DNA of 64,000 nt from positions 1 to 64,000 of the forward strand of contig JAHDYR010000034.1 in NCBI GenBank assembly GCA_019828565.1, read 5' to 3'. The translations under genes were made by a program, and so were the position numbers. Under the pieces are notes generated by a model. It ran no database searches, was not told the DNA's origin, and saw only the letters and a program-made list of their open reading frames with translations. The DNA is from Carpediemonas membranifera (taxonomy: Eukaryota > Fornicata). How positions within the stretch are numbered: the stretch's first letter is position 1; every line of letters begins with the position of its first letter. Of the stretch, positions 1-10,742 are shown one piece after another.

Positions 1-966
1 AGGCAGATAAGAAGGCAAAGAGGCAGACAACGAGGCGGCATTCCGAGCTGAGTCGGACGTTGAATATGTCAGGAGTCGACCACGTCGACAGCTTCGAGCA
101 GATGAGGAGCAGGGAAGTCAAGTTTAGAGGTCCGGCGCGTCGCCAATCAGCTGGAAGAACGAAGCAGTGGAGTCAGATAAAACCCTACCCGCAGCAACTG
201 TATAACAACTGCCTCATGATGAAGTCGAGCGTCACGGAGCCTCATGCGTTCAAGAGCTGAGACGATGACGAGATGAAACAGTGTCTGCAGCAGCGGGAGA
301 CGAAGGCGGACAACTACCGCGAGCAGATATACAAGGAAGCGATAGAGATGAACCGGCAGGCCACTCCGGTACAGGCGGCCCGAGGAGGAGTCTCAGGACG
401 AACTTTTCCATGAAGTGTGCAGTGTACACTGTCACGGAGCAACATCAGTAAGCCAATCATGCAGGAAGTAAGTTGCTCAGTGGGCTGTTGAAGCCCGCAG
501 TTACTCAATGACTAGAGTCCGTTGCATACCTCCCATGTTGTCGGGATTTTGACCCAAAGATCGATCCAGTCTCGTCGGCATGTACGTATGGAAGTCTGAG
601 GAGGAGCAAGGTGACACATGTCGCGTTTAAGCCCAGCGAAACGGCCAAACCGCCCTGGCGTGTTTTGCCCAACAGTGTCGCGAGTGAAATCGAGTATGCA
701 GTCGAAGTGACAAGGGACGCCACTCTGCTGCAAAGTTCCTCCAGGCTGAAGAAGGAGGAGATGGTCAGTGAAGTAAAGTAAAGTTGATATACCGGCCGTA
801 TCGCTTATGTTTATGTGACTTTGAGGGAGTTGATTTCGCGGTTTGTAGGGGGTATGAGTGCTATATTACTCAGCCTGCTGTATATGTCTAGTCTGCGGCC
901 TGGCATGCGGCTGTCTGTGGTGAACTGGTGAAATATCGTCGGCTGGCCGAAGCATAGGCACCTGCA
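1..966. other. gene-poor decayed region; no convincing gene
   Basis: Only short unrelated reading frames with no family resemblance are present on either strand. The first 40 bases are purine-rich with loosely repeated AGGCA-type units. Positions 841-873 look like a short intron that survives without a recognisable gene around it (listed separately). Confidence 0.5.
841..873 (+). other. intron-like fossil (33 nt)
   Basis: The stretch begins GTTTGT and ends ATTACTCAG, the 5' and 3' patterns of the spliced introns found in intact genes of this window, and its length is in their 28-43 nt range. The flanking sequence has no recognisable coding content, so it may be a relic of a decayed intron-bearing gene or a chance match. 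Confidence 0.3.
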
Positions 967-1202
967 TGTGCATTCGAGGAATTGCAATGACAAGAAATCC
1001 CTCAATATGCTGCAGCAGTGCATTTTAATAGCCAATATCAGCGCCGAGACGCCGTGTGGTTCGGGCCATGTAGTTGTTGCGCTCCACGTCTGTCCCCCCC
1101 TATTACCAGGAAACTGGTGCTGTACTCCTAGAAAATCACTAGCAACATCAATGTATCGAGGCTAGAAGGCGATGTAAAGAGCCTCGTGGACAGCTGTCTT
1201 AT
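967..1202 (+). repeat. diverged direct repeat, copy A
   Basis: This roughly 235-bp stretch aligns with 4309-4533 in the same orientation. Shared blocks include the segment around TGCATTCGAG, a TGGTGCTGTACTC block and GAAGGCGATGTAAAGAGCCTC near the end. Many small indels separate the copies; by eye about 85 percent of bases match. It has no coding potential and is probably part of a decayed interspersed element. Confidence 0.7.
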
Positions 1203-2307
1203 CTTAATTTACTCCTCAGGAAACGTCGCTCAGGTTCCCGGCTTGCCTGAAAGATTGTTCTGGAATTTCCACGGTTGTACGACCCCGCCCAGAAGGTTAT
1301 CTCCCGTCGCACGCCCACAAACCCCGAGGTTTCCCCAGCCTCCAGCTCACGCAACGTATCGGTCAGCTGGAACGGTGAGCGGAAGGCTGAGGATACCCGA
1401 TCCACTTGACAAGGCGACAGCGTGCCGGTGGCATAGTCGCCCGATCTGGGACACTCTCGGCGGCGTAGTCCAGAGGCTCATCGCGAGTTAGCTGGAGAGG
1501 AACTTCAGGGCTGCTGAGACGTGAGATCTATCAACGTCGTCAGCAACGGCCCGAAGCAGCGGCTCCATAGATCTCACCATCCTAAAGAGCGCCAGTGGCG
1601 CAGGCCTCCGTCGCGATGGCCAGACGCTGTTGCGCTCACCCGCACCGTGCGGCAAGGCCGATCCAGCTCCCGAAGTAAAAGTCAAGGGGAAGACACACGC
1701 GGTATGCGAAATCGTCTAGAGTCGGTGTCTTGTGCCCAGCCTGACCATGTTAGCGAAGACTGACTGGTGCCAGCGGGAGTCACGAGCCTCTCATGGGCAG
1801 CGCAGAGTCGCGCTATTGCTGGCACTCCTCGTTGAATGTAGCGTTGGGAGTTCATGCCAAACAACATGCTCTGCACGTTATTGCTGGATCGAAGCGCTGT
1901 AGCGGTCAGCACAGAGCCCTCAGTTTGCTCGTTACCCACTTCTTACCGCGGGAGACTCGCGCGATGGAGGAAGAATGACAGCTTTCCGGACCTTTTCCTT
2001 CTGAATCGTGATGGAATTGATCTTAGAGGACTCAATAGACTTCATCTCCTTCAGAGCAACCAGTTGATACGCAATATCCAGTTCCATCGAGCGTCAGGGA
2101 TCAATGAAAATTGTCGGAAGCCGATTTTCGGAAAATTCTAGATCTTTTGGAGTGACATCGGGGATGTGGGCGCCAAGCACGAGGATCCCAGTGATGATGG
2201 AGCCAGGTAGAAGGACCCTTGAACTTTTGAAAGCAATGAATTGTTGGGATCTCAATTTAGGTTAGGAGAACGGCGTCTAGACATCGTTGATCTCCTCATA
2301 CTCAACC
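1203..2307. other. no gene seen
   Basis: Reading frames here are short and overlap one another on both strands, without domains or codon bias like the core genes. I see nothing to annotate. Confidence 0.4.
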
Positions 2308-2700
2308 TCAGCAAGCATCTTCTCCGGACACCAGAAGGGTAGAGGCCATGGGCTTGCGTCCACGCCAGTACTGCTCGCCATACTCGATCGAGAGGTACTC
2401 CGAACTTGGCAATAGCGCGATCCGCCAGAAGTAAAGAATGACGGGAAGACGCTTCTTCTGGTCCCACACCTGCACATTAACGTAGGCCGTCCCCGGTACG
2501 ACGTTGTAGAAACCAGCACCATCGTTGATCTTGTGACAGCCGAACGTGAGGCCGGCCGAGTCAACAGCAAAGTTGTTAGGCTTCTTGAGCCTCGTCACGT
2601 AGGTCGTGACTGCACCAGGTTCAGGCTCGGGGATGATCTTGCCGCAGTATATGCCAATGACTGCGTCGTTGGGGATGCTCTTGTTTGGTAAGGATACCAT
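2277..2700 (-). pseudogene. SET-domain-like fragment, broken
   Basis: A 130-codon frame on the minus strand looks like the C-terminal half of a SET methyltransferase domain: an IGIYCGKII-like strand at the start, a segment resembling the family's pseudoknot region, and ending LSIEYGEQYW, which matches the family's 'L.xDYG..Y' motif. The Asn-His-Ser core expected in the pseudoknot is not visible, so activity would be doubtful. After the YW motif the frame appears to shift: a second minus frame carries a plausible C-terminus ending at 2277. The first codon of the frame is ATG, but no N-terminal SET part is visible. It is probably a decayed copy, possibly carried by a mobile element. Confidence 0.4.
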
Positions 2701-3034
2701 CGCCCGCTGTCACGGCCCCATAAGCGCATGCTGAGGCACCATGGCCAGATCTAGCTCGCTGTTGAAGCCATTCTTGTCCACTGTGACGGAGAACGTGGTG
2801 CTGTGGGCAGAACGAATACCTGCTTACATCACAGGCCGCAACAAATGACTCAAAGTCATCAGAAGGAGTAGTATTGCTGGTATTCCTCCGCCGTAATCAC
2901 AGTATCTGCCTTGTTGGTGAGCTTCATGTTCTCGTTCGATTCGGTCACGCCGCAGCACAAAATTTGGGCAATAAACAGTCATTTATGAAGCAAGATGCCG
3001 TGTGTAGACACCGCTTGAGGTCTGGATCACTCGC

Positions 3035-4020
3035 ATGTTCCACCCATTCCATGGTTTATTTAACGGTTTCCGAATGAACGAAAGAGACGAAGAGATGGAA
3101 GGATCAAAGCGCCAGATCGTGCATGCATTGATTTGTTACTTCAGCATTGAGCCTAAGTATCGCACTGAAGGCGTTGTTGATGTTCTGAAGCACCGTGTTC
3201 ACGAGAACGTCGTCGAGATGCTGACAGAGCGCAAAGCAAAAAGCCTCTTGAGAGCACAAGCGATGTTGTGTGGTGGCTGCAGAGGAACGTACAAGAAGCC
3301 AGCAATCCCGTCTACGAGGCGCTTCGCACGTCGGAGCTGCCAAGTAGATGGTTCTATCACCAGGGAGGGACAGGCATCGGCCGAGGGTGTGGGCAAGGCT
3401 GGCGAAGAAGCATCAGGTGAGGGTGAGGGGCAGCCTTCGGCGAGCAAGAAGGACAAGAAGAAGAAGCCCAAGATTGATCTCACCCTTGAGACATTCGATG
3501 TTACCGCGGTGCTCAAGGAGGAGCCTTGGTATGGCGGCATTATCGCGCCAGTATCCAGTGCTATGACGACGCTTACTGTCATTCAGTCTGGCTACATGGA
3601 TGAACACCGCCTGGAACTCATGCTAGAGACAATGACGTCTGGTGCAACACGCGAGATGATGCTGCGGATCATGATTGCTTGGCAGCTGGAGCTGTACACG
3701 ATCGCAGAGGCGATGGAGCGATGCCCGTCGACGATGAGGGTAGGGTCGCCCGTCTTGACGCCGCAGCCGAACGTTTACGTGCCGATGCACTGGCTGAAGG
3801 CGCGTTGGCAAGAACACCTACTGTGATGGCATCTACAAGCGCATCCACGAGATGAGTTCCATCAAGACCCACAATGTGCGGCGTAAGTACGCCAAAATGA
3901 TCAAGTACGCCATTCTCTGGCCAAAGGAGTTCCGCAGAGCTCGCCAGTCACAAGCTGTGCCCCTAGACCCTGGGTCCTATTCCTGTGCTCATCTTCAGCC
4001 AAGCCCTTTGATAACAGGCT
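3035..4020 (+). pseudogene. unrecognised protein gene, frameshifted
   Basis: A frame of 263 codons ends at 3826; the downstream 190 bases stay open and protein-like in another frame (from about NTYCDGIYKR to position 4020), so one gene with a frameshift near 3815 is likely. The protein has a Gly/Glu-rich stretch, a run of lysines near 3450-3470 and a helical C-terminal half rich in Met, Leu and Arg. I recognise no family. The start at 3035 is uncertain; an ATG at 3074 is equally possible. Confidence 0.35.
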
Positions 4021-4308
4021 GAACGCTGAGCTCGGGCATCTTCAAGACCAGGACCGAGATAAGATCCGGCACAACATTCTGAGGCTTGAGGAAAGCCAGG
4101 GTTTTGGAGCAGACGAGCGACTTCTCTTCCGAGTCTTTGGTGTCACCCGTCCCGGCACAAGGAAGGCTCAATTGGTTACTCCGGAGAAAGCGGGACAACG
4201 AGGCTGAGTGAGAGAAGTAAAGTTTGATAATGACTGACAGATCCCTGTTGTTTAGGACGCTGTTATCTCCCTTAAATGAGATTCCGGCAGATGCATAAAC
4301 TGCACACT

Positions 4309-4533
4309 TGTGCATTCGAGTACAATGACGAAAATCCCTCAATATGTTACGAACAGTCCATTTAATAGCAATATCAACGCCAAGACGCGTGTAGTTCGGA
4401 GCCATGTAGTTGTTTGCGCTCGTCTGTCCCCCTATTACCGAAACTGGTGCTGTACTCTAGAAAATCACTAACAACATCAATATCGAGCTAGAAGGCGATG
4501 TAAAGAGCCTCATTGGACAATAATATCTTGATC
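4309..4533 (+). repeat. diverged direct repeat, copy B
   Basis: Second copy of the repeat at 967-1202, same orientation. It is slightly shorter because of many single-base deletions relative to copy A. A short block upstream (AGAAGTAAAGT near 4210) also resembles 767-780, so the duplicated unit may once have been larger. Confidence 0.7.
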
Positions 4534-4919
4534 GTAGCCATTTATTGCTTTTCCAAAGTTCAACGCCGAGACAAACAAAGGGACAGATGAATCAAAAACA
4601 CACCATTTACAGAACCCGGGGAGGAAACAGCTACGAGGAGGAGGCCCCACGGCAATGTCCGTGTCAAAGAGCGGCCGGGAAGTGCGCCCGGAGAACGACA
4701 GCGCAAACGCAAAGTAATATATTGCAAAATGCTTTACTTGCGCTGGTGCTTCTCATGGGCCGCGCCCACCAACAAAGGCCAAATCCACTATCACGTGCTC
4801 AAGAACACCCCTCCCCAACACCAGGACGTCCTCCAGGACGTCGTTTTCTGCTGTCATCCTTTCTCATTGAGCAGTTTAAGAACGAGAACAAGTCGCCACC
4901 GAACTGAGCGCTGGAATCG
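4534..4919. other. no gene seen
   Basis: Short overlapping frames only. They are rich in Arg, Pro and Gln and look like non-coding GC-rich translation. Confidence 0.35.
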
Positions 4920-5830
4920 ATGAGCAGTGCTAGTTCCTCCCCATCAGCCATCAAAGAAGCCCTTATCTCCGTATTCCGCGCCTCGCTAGTTGTAGCAGCC
5001 CGTATCTCCGGGGACGTACCATCCTTGCTCCAATGCGCCTACACCAGGGCATTTTGGCGAGGAGATGCCCTCGTTCCACAACGCAGAGAGCACTACTGCA
5101 CCCAGCGAGCGCCCTTCTCCTCGAATCCCTCCTCGCCACGCTCTCCAAGATCCCCCGCCCTTGAACCAACCGCACAAGTCCTCCTAGATCACGCCCGCTC
5201 GATCCTCGCAGACGGACCCCGCTGTCCGCATGAACGTCGAGCTCTCGCCTGGCGATGAGCTCCCGGCAGCCATGCGCACACTGAACCAGGGCGCGGTGTG
5301 GGCGTGTCTTATGGGTGGAGGGGCCAACCCAGACCTCCAGGACCTCATCCGAAATGCTCTCGCCCCCGAGGTGCAAGTGTCTCTGGTTCCTCTGCCGCAA
5401 GTTCTTCTTTCACACTGAACGTCGCCGAGAAGGACGGCGAGTACTACCAATTCTCAAATGGCAGCACACACTACCATCACCGCATGTACATGGGCCGTCT
5501 ATTCATGCTTCGTCCAGACAACCTCGCCATCTTCATTAGAGCCAGGGATGCCCAGGGCCCCTCGAGAGGTCTACAGTTGCAATTTCTAGCCATCTTACCA
5601 GGACACCCTAAGGGTCTGTGGGCATGGAGCTTGGACTGGCACTGGAATGCGACCCGCCTCACCTTCACACCAGCTGCCCTAATATCGCCGAGCTCGAGGC
5701 CAGTCTGCCCCCTGGGAGAAGAACAGGATGGTGATCGATGTGTCGGAGCAGGCTTGTCGCAGGGTTCATCCCTCACCCCCAGTCGGTACTGTCATGGCTG
5801 GAAACGGTGCATGCTTCACAGTTCATGACG
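4920..5830 (+). pseudogene. unrecognised broken coding region
   Basis: Protein-like sequence jumps between frames: 4920-5225 (LLDHARSILADGP-like), then 5230-5418 (NVELSPGDELPAAMRTLNQG), then 5400-5690 (VAEKDGEYYQFSNG and RLFMLRPDNLAIFIRARD). Order and strand are consistent with one gene carrying several frameshifts. No domain is recognised. It lies among other decayed sequences, so a dead mobile-element or viral-type gene is possible but unproven. Confidence 0.3.
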
Positions 5831-6507
5831 ATCTGAGAAGATACGTCTTCCACCCAGTCGCTGTGCCCACTGGCTTCATCCCTGATCGGATCATGTATGG
5901 AGGGGGACAGTTATCCTCTCCGCGGGCGATCAGCAGGTAATCAGCGATTTCAACCGCCACTATAAGCTGGGACTTGGACGCGATAGATGTATACGGGGCT
6001 TCGAAAAGCTGCCGTTCAGGGTCGACCAGCTCATGGCGAGACTGTCGCTGCAACGTCTTCCTCAGCGGCAGTCAACTCCTGTTCGCCGGTGTGGTTCCCC
6101 AACATATCGCCCAGTCTGGCCTACTGCCTGAATACCAGCAGCGCGAGAAATGCCCTCACAGCAACGCCGATTGCATTCCCTTTGAATGTAAAGGCGGTGT
6201 TGTTTTTCTCCCTGGCGGCTGATTTGGGTGTCTCCTGGTTGCACCCATATTTGCGAGGACGATTGTACGCTAGATATGCCCTTTGAGGCAACAGCTGTCT
6301 ATCAGACATATGAGCGTGTGTACGCATTATGCGCGACACAGAAGGGCAGTGGTATGATGTTGTGGGTGACTGCGATGGCGTGGCTAAGGTGGTCAAAGTG
6401 CAGCGTGTCTAGAGTGAGATATGCTCGCCTGAAAGTGCACTATTTCCCTGCTCAACGAGGTGCCGGAATAAATCGAGTAAATAATTAGACCTTGGAATCA
6501 TGAATGC

Positions 6508-6739
6508 CGTGTGCGGTGGGTCCGTGGACGATAGAGAGTGGGCCTGCACGCGGCGTGGCACCAAGACGCCGAAGTCTAGCTGCCGAGATTTGTTGAAGCA
6601 GGCCACTGTTGATGCTTCAGCCGCAAGAGCAACAAAGAAGGTGCACGACACACGTAAGGTATATCTGACGGGAAAGGCAGTGGCCTGAAAGCAACTCGCA
6701 GATGGAGAAATAAAAAGATTCAGAGTCAATGGATATGTT
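6508..6739 (+). repeat. 230-bp direct repeat, copy 1
   Basis: Nearly identical to 7751-7984 in the same orientation; only a handful of substitutions and a few-base difference near 6685 separate them. The repeat contains an open frame of about 60 codons with the motif DREWACTRRGTKTPKSS and ends in an A-rich GAGAAATAAAAAGATTCAGAG tail. The coding frame stops early in this copy. Confidence 0.8.
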
Positions 6740-6955
6740 TACAGCTTCATTCATTCCATCTATCGTCAGGGGGTATCCAGATCGGACAGAGAGATGGGTC
6801 TTTTCAGACTCTGCATCCCCGCTTCGTGCAGGATGCGGTTCGCGTGCCCTGACGGTCATGGGGGACTACCCCAGAGCGAATCAAGGTCCTTGGACATCCG
6901 GATAAGACCAGCCCACATCAATATGGGCTGTAGGTTACGTTTCTGCTGTCTCTAG

Positions 6956-7458
6956 ATGCGCAGTGATCTCACTTACCACCGAACATTTCTTTTAGAATTT
7001 CGTTCTGAAGAAACCGATATGAGCTCTGGGGTGAAGGATTCAGCAGGATACGCCAGCATGATGTTTGAAGCGCTACTGAGGATGATTCCGAAGCTGCAGG
7101 AGTACATCGCGAGGTACCGTGGTGACGGTGGCGAGATGGATCCGGCTATGCTTTTGCAAGCGATCCTACATCGTGTTCCTGATCTTCACCACGCTGATAA
7201 GAGACATATACGCGAGCTGTTGGCAGCTCGAAACTCAATCTGCCACAATCGCGATGTTTCCAGTGCTGCCGATTTTTGCATCCTTTGAGATGTCGGTCAC
7301 ATGCGTCATGTCGTTTTGTGACGCAGAAGGTGGGCCGTGATGACGGCTTCAATGCCTTCATGGAGGCTCTGCACAACGAGGCGAACGGGGGGGCCGACCA
7401 GGACGCGAGTTCACCCGCAAGTCCCCTTCCCGCAGGGACTCCCAGCCTGTCAGGATAG
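6956..7458 (+). pseudogene. unrecognised broken reading frame
   Basis: A frame of 110 codons (6956-7288, with an internal ATG at 7019) has a helical, charged composition. A second frame, 7276-7458, continues with similar character (FNAFMEALHNEA), suggesting one gene broken near 7290. No family is recognised. It lies between the two copies of the 230-bp repeat and may be part of the same element. Confidence 0.3.
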
Positions 7459-7685
7459 TCGAGAAGCGGGTTGAGGTACCTGTTTACATGACTGCGCTGG
7501 GTCCTGATCCTGATAAGCCGAGGATGGTGGGAAAATGCCAGCAGTTTTTCGCCACAGGGTGAGCATGCAGAGACTCAGACTGTGCGAGACCTAGAGGAGG
7601 CGTCTACTCAGACAGAGCTGTTGGTTGAGCCTGTTAGTACCCTGCGCACGCATGAATTGTCTCGACGCGTCGTCAAGACCGCGAT

Positions 7686-7955
7686 GTGCGATCTGCTTCG
7701 ACAGAAGCTGGAAGGAGAAAGCCACCGACCGTATTCGCAGGGTCATGCGTTGTGTGTGGTGAGTCCGTGGACGATAGAGAGTGGGCCTGCACGCGGCGTG
7801 GCACCAAGACGCCGAAGTCTAGCTGCCGAGATTTGTTGAAGCAGGCCACTGTTGATGCTTCAGCCGCAAGAGCAACAAAGAAGGCGCACGACACACGTAA
7901 GGTATATTTGACGGGAAAGGCAGTGGCCTGGCTTAACTCGCAGATGGAGAAATAA
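7686..7955 (+). CDS. hypothetical 89-codon frame in repeat copy 2
   Basis: The frame runs through repeat copy 2 and extends about 22 codons 5' of it. In this copy the frame continues into LNSQMEK, where copy 1 is interrupted, so copy 2 is the better preserved version. The Cys-x-x-Cys (CVVCGESV) followed by WACTRRG could be half of a small zinc-binding module, but this is weak. An overlapping frame at 7582-7839 also looks partly coding, so the true gene may be frameshifted. Confidence 0.3.
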   Translation: MRSASTEAGRRKPPTVFAGSCVVCGESVDDREWACTRRGTKTPKSSCRDLLKQATVDASAARATKKAHDTRKVYLTGKAVAWLNSQMEK

Positions 7956-7984
7956 AAAGATTCAGAGTCAATGGATATGTTTAC
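7751..7984 (+). repeat. 230-bp direct repeat, copy 2
   Basis: Partner of 6508-6739. High identity to copy 1 shows a duplication much younger than that of the 967/4309 repeat pair. Confidence 0.8.
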
Positions 7985-9139
7985 ACCTCTATGCCACGAC
8001 TTATGGGAAATCCGCCCTTATTAAGCTTCATACAGGGAATATAGGCCATTTTGGAGGTATGAGCGACCGGGAGGGGGGAATGGGGGGCATTTATGGTATG
8101 GCTGGCCTCTACTCGGGCAGACTATTATAACGAGGCTCAGATCAGACCTCTACGGCCGCCTTACGAGGAGAAAAGAGCCAAGCAGCGCGCTAGCGGCCCA
8201 TGGCCGCAGCAGAGCCCAGCCAAACTCAGCTATAGGGTCACCTGAGGGCCCCAAATGACGTGCTGATCAGGTCGACTCCCATCTATTGACTTGGTAATTG
8301 CAGAGGGCGTCTGAACGCGATGTCCTAATAACCGACTTGGTCGGAGCGGTTCGGCGATGACTCCGTTGTATTCCACACCTTCTTTTAATGCCGAAACATG
8401 CAGTCCTTTAGAGTCAACGCGCGTCCTGTCCGTCAGGCGAAGGGCATTCAGCAGAGGCATTGCTGCGGTCTGCAGACCGCCCTAGCGCTTCAGGATGGCC
8501 AACTGCATGATCTGGACCCATGTCTATCAAATCCATTTTGATCACATCAAACATGTGTCAAATCCGGCAAATCGATTTTTGCGATAAAAAGGGGCAGAGG
8601 GAGGAAGCGACCCATAAGGCGTACTTATGGACCATTTCCTCCCCCCTGCCCGTTTTTTGAGTCTCAACTCTCAATTCCAATTTGTCCCTATGTTACTTTT
8701 TTCTAGCAGGATTTAAAGTTTGATACTGCGCATGCGTATTGCTTAGGTATAGCCAAGTACTACCATACCACTTTGAAGATCCAGCTCCGGCTCATCGTCG
8801 AGTTCATTTTTTCTTGCAACCGTAGATTATCTAGCTTTTTGAGGTCGAAGATAATCTAGGGTTTAGCAAAGATAATCTAGGGATGTTGACAGTATGTTGC
8901 CGGACTCCCAGGGAGGCAGGAAAGCAGAGATGCACGGAGAAGGCCGAAGGGCCTCTGGGGCGATTGGAATCGGCGTTAAGCAGTGACAGTAGCACCAAAG
9001 CCCAAGCTGAGCGCAGCTGACAGCTCAGTGGAGGGTGGCGGCCGTGCCCCGGATCACTCAGCTCCAGGATAATGGGAAGCAAGCTCAGTCCGGGGCCTGA
9101 TACCAGGCAAACGTAAATTTCTTTCTTTCTTTCGCTACT
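7985..9139. other. non-coding, AT-richer region
   Basis: No gene is supported. The stretch contains a long hairpin (8586-8657), the AT-rich segment 8510-8780, three close copies of an AGATAATCTAGG-like word around 8825-8881 (one inverted), and a (TTTC)n run at 9119-9133 that directly abuts the truncated retroelement at 9140. Confidence 0.5.
8586..8657. repeat. long imperfect hairpin
   Basis: The left arm (8586-8618) reads A-run, GGGGCAGAGGGAGGAA, then CCATAAG; after a 5-nt loop (GCGTA) the right arm reads CTTATGG, TTCCTCC, CTGCCC and a T-run to about 8657. The arms pair along almost their full length with small bulges, including a perfect 6-bp inner stem CATAAG/CTTATG. It could be a small inverted-repeat element, a structured RNA or a cruciform site. 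Confidence 0.7.
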
Positions 9140-9610
9140 CAACGCCGATGGTCGACGTATGAGAAGGAGGCGTTCGCGATTTATTTCGCAATGCAGAAGG
9201 CAGAGCGACTACTGATCGGACGAGAGTTCGTTGTGCGCACTGACCACAAAAATCTGCTCTACCTGGCCACCTCTGCCAACGCTAAGGTGGTTAGGTGGCA
9301 TCTGGCCATGGCACGATTCAACTATTCCGTGGAACACGTACCAGGAGTGGCCAACGGCGGTGCAGACGGCTTGTCCCGTCTAGTACACCTACAAAGTGCC
9401 GATACGAGCCATACTGACCTGATCGAAAGCATACATGGGGGTTTACAAGGACATCTGGGCATTCGGGCTACCCTACAACGCCTGATTGAAAGAGGAAAAG
9501 ACGTGGAAGGGGATGTACAACCCGTCTGCCCGCATCGGCCAAGGCCGATGTACGGCTCATCCGGTAAGATGAGCACGTTCGACTTACATAGGTTGCCGGA
9601 GCGCAGGTAA
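9140..9610 (+). pseudogene. gypsy-type retrotransposon fragment (RNase H to integrase zinc region)
   Basis: The frame opens in mid-domain with QRRWSTYEKEAFAIYFA, the start of the reverse-transcriptase-linked RNase H domain, followed by FVVRTDHKNLLYL and VEHVPGVANGGADGLSRL, conserved marks of that domain in Ty3/gypsy polyproteins. HGGLQGHLGIRATLQRL then matches the start of the integrase HHCC zinc region. The reverse transcriptase upstream and the integrase core downstream are missing. The 5' break is at a (TTTC)n run, so this is a dead fragment. Confidence 0.8.
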
Positions 9611-9902
9611 GTCCCGAATATTTACTTCGGAGACCGGGGTTTCTAAAGTAAATCTTCTCCCCCGTTGGATATCAAGCGTAGTATGTGAGAAAGGCTTGCC
9701 AGTCAAGCTAGCGAGCCACTTTGTGGAGGGTTCTACACAGAACCGTGGACGCCTGGGGTGTCGATGCCTCGGGCAGTTTATGTCAGTCGTGGCGCAGAAA
9801 TTTGGATTTCGCAGGTGCGCACCCTGACAGTTTTTCTGCGACAACTCGGCCGTAGTCTCGTGGGTCAACAAGGGCGGATCGACAAGAGCAGACCAGACAG
9901 TC

Positions 9903-10742
9903 ATGAGCCTACTCCACGAGCTGCAACAACACCTCGACAGCAGAAACCTCGTGGCTCAATGTCTTCACATCGCAGGACACCTCAACGTGGAGCCGGACAG
10001 GCTGAGCCGGTTCATGAAGCTCGAGTGGTCGACCCCGCGTTCAGTCCTCGAGCGAATCCAGCGCAACTGGGGACCAGTGCAGGTCGACGCGACCGCCGCT
10101 CCCCACTCGCCGCCTGGCCCTCCCAGGATTCGCTCAGCACGGATGGACTCTCGCAGAACACGGCCTGTCTCGGGACTGGACGGGGATGAGAGTCTTCGCA
10201 GCTCCTCCAGTAGCGATGATTCCAGCGACATATCTGCATATTCGGACGATTCGGTCGCCGACCCAGACTGGATCCCCTCAGACGTGGAGGTCAGCTGCGA
10301 TAATAGTGACTCCGGACATCCCGTCACCAGAACTCCGCCGCTTGCTAGCCCTCTCATCAGTTCCCAAGATGTACTTCAGAGTGAACCAAGATCTTCTGTC
10401 GGACTCCGAGCTGTCGCGGCTGGCCGAGAGGGGCAGGATAAGGCTCATCGCGATGATCATCAGGACTTCGAGTTCCTCCTCCACCACGACAGGCTCTCAC
10501 ATCTGAGCCTAGAGGCGTCACGCAGGGCAGTCGCGGGCAACCTCGTCAAGTTCAACGCGTCGAGAGACACCACGCTATCACACGCGGCGCAGCTCAGGCA
10601 GCACCTCATGAGCGAAGCCAAGACCTCGGGGCCCGACACGATCGGCAAGAAGGGACACTGGATTTGCAAAGCGGCCCCACTGATCTGCGACTGGACCCCC
10701 CGCAGGACAGCAGCGAGATCATCCGATCAGTCCGCAACGTAG
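9903..10742 (+). pseudogene. DIRS-like RNase H and linker fragment
   Basis: 279 codons counted from the first in-frame ATG, but the homology begins upstream at about 9831. The N-terminal 60 residues are the RNase H end typical of DIRS-type polyproteins. The middle is a Ser/Asp-rich linker (SSSSSDDSSDISAYSDDS), and the C-terminal part is helical and basic, possibly the N-terminal SAM-like domain of the recombinase displaced by frame. It overlaps the recombinase frame by about 80 bases. Confidence 0.65.

Noticed and set aside
2930-2960. GTTCGATTC, possible tRNA B box (also near 44567)
   Set aside because: No matching A box, acceptor stem or clover-leaf could be drawn around either site.
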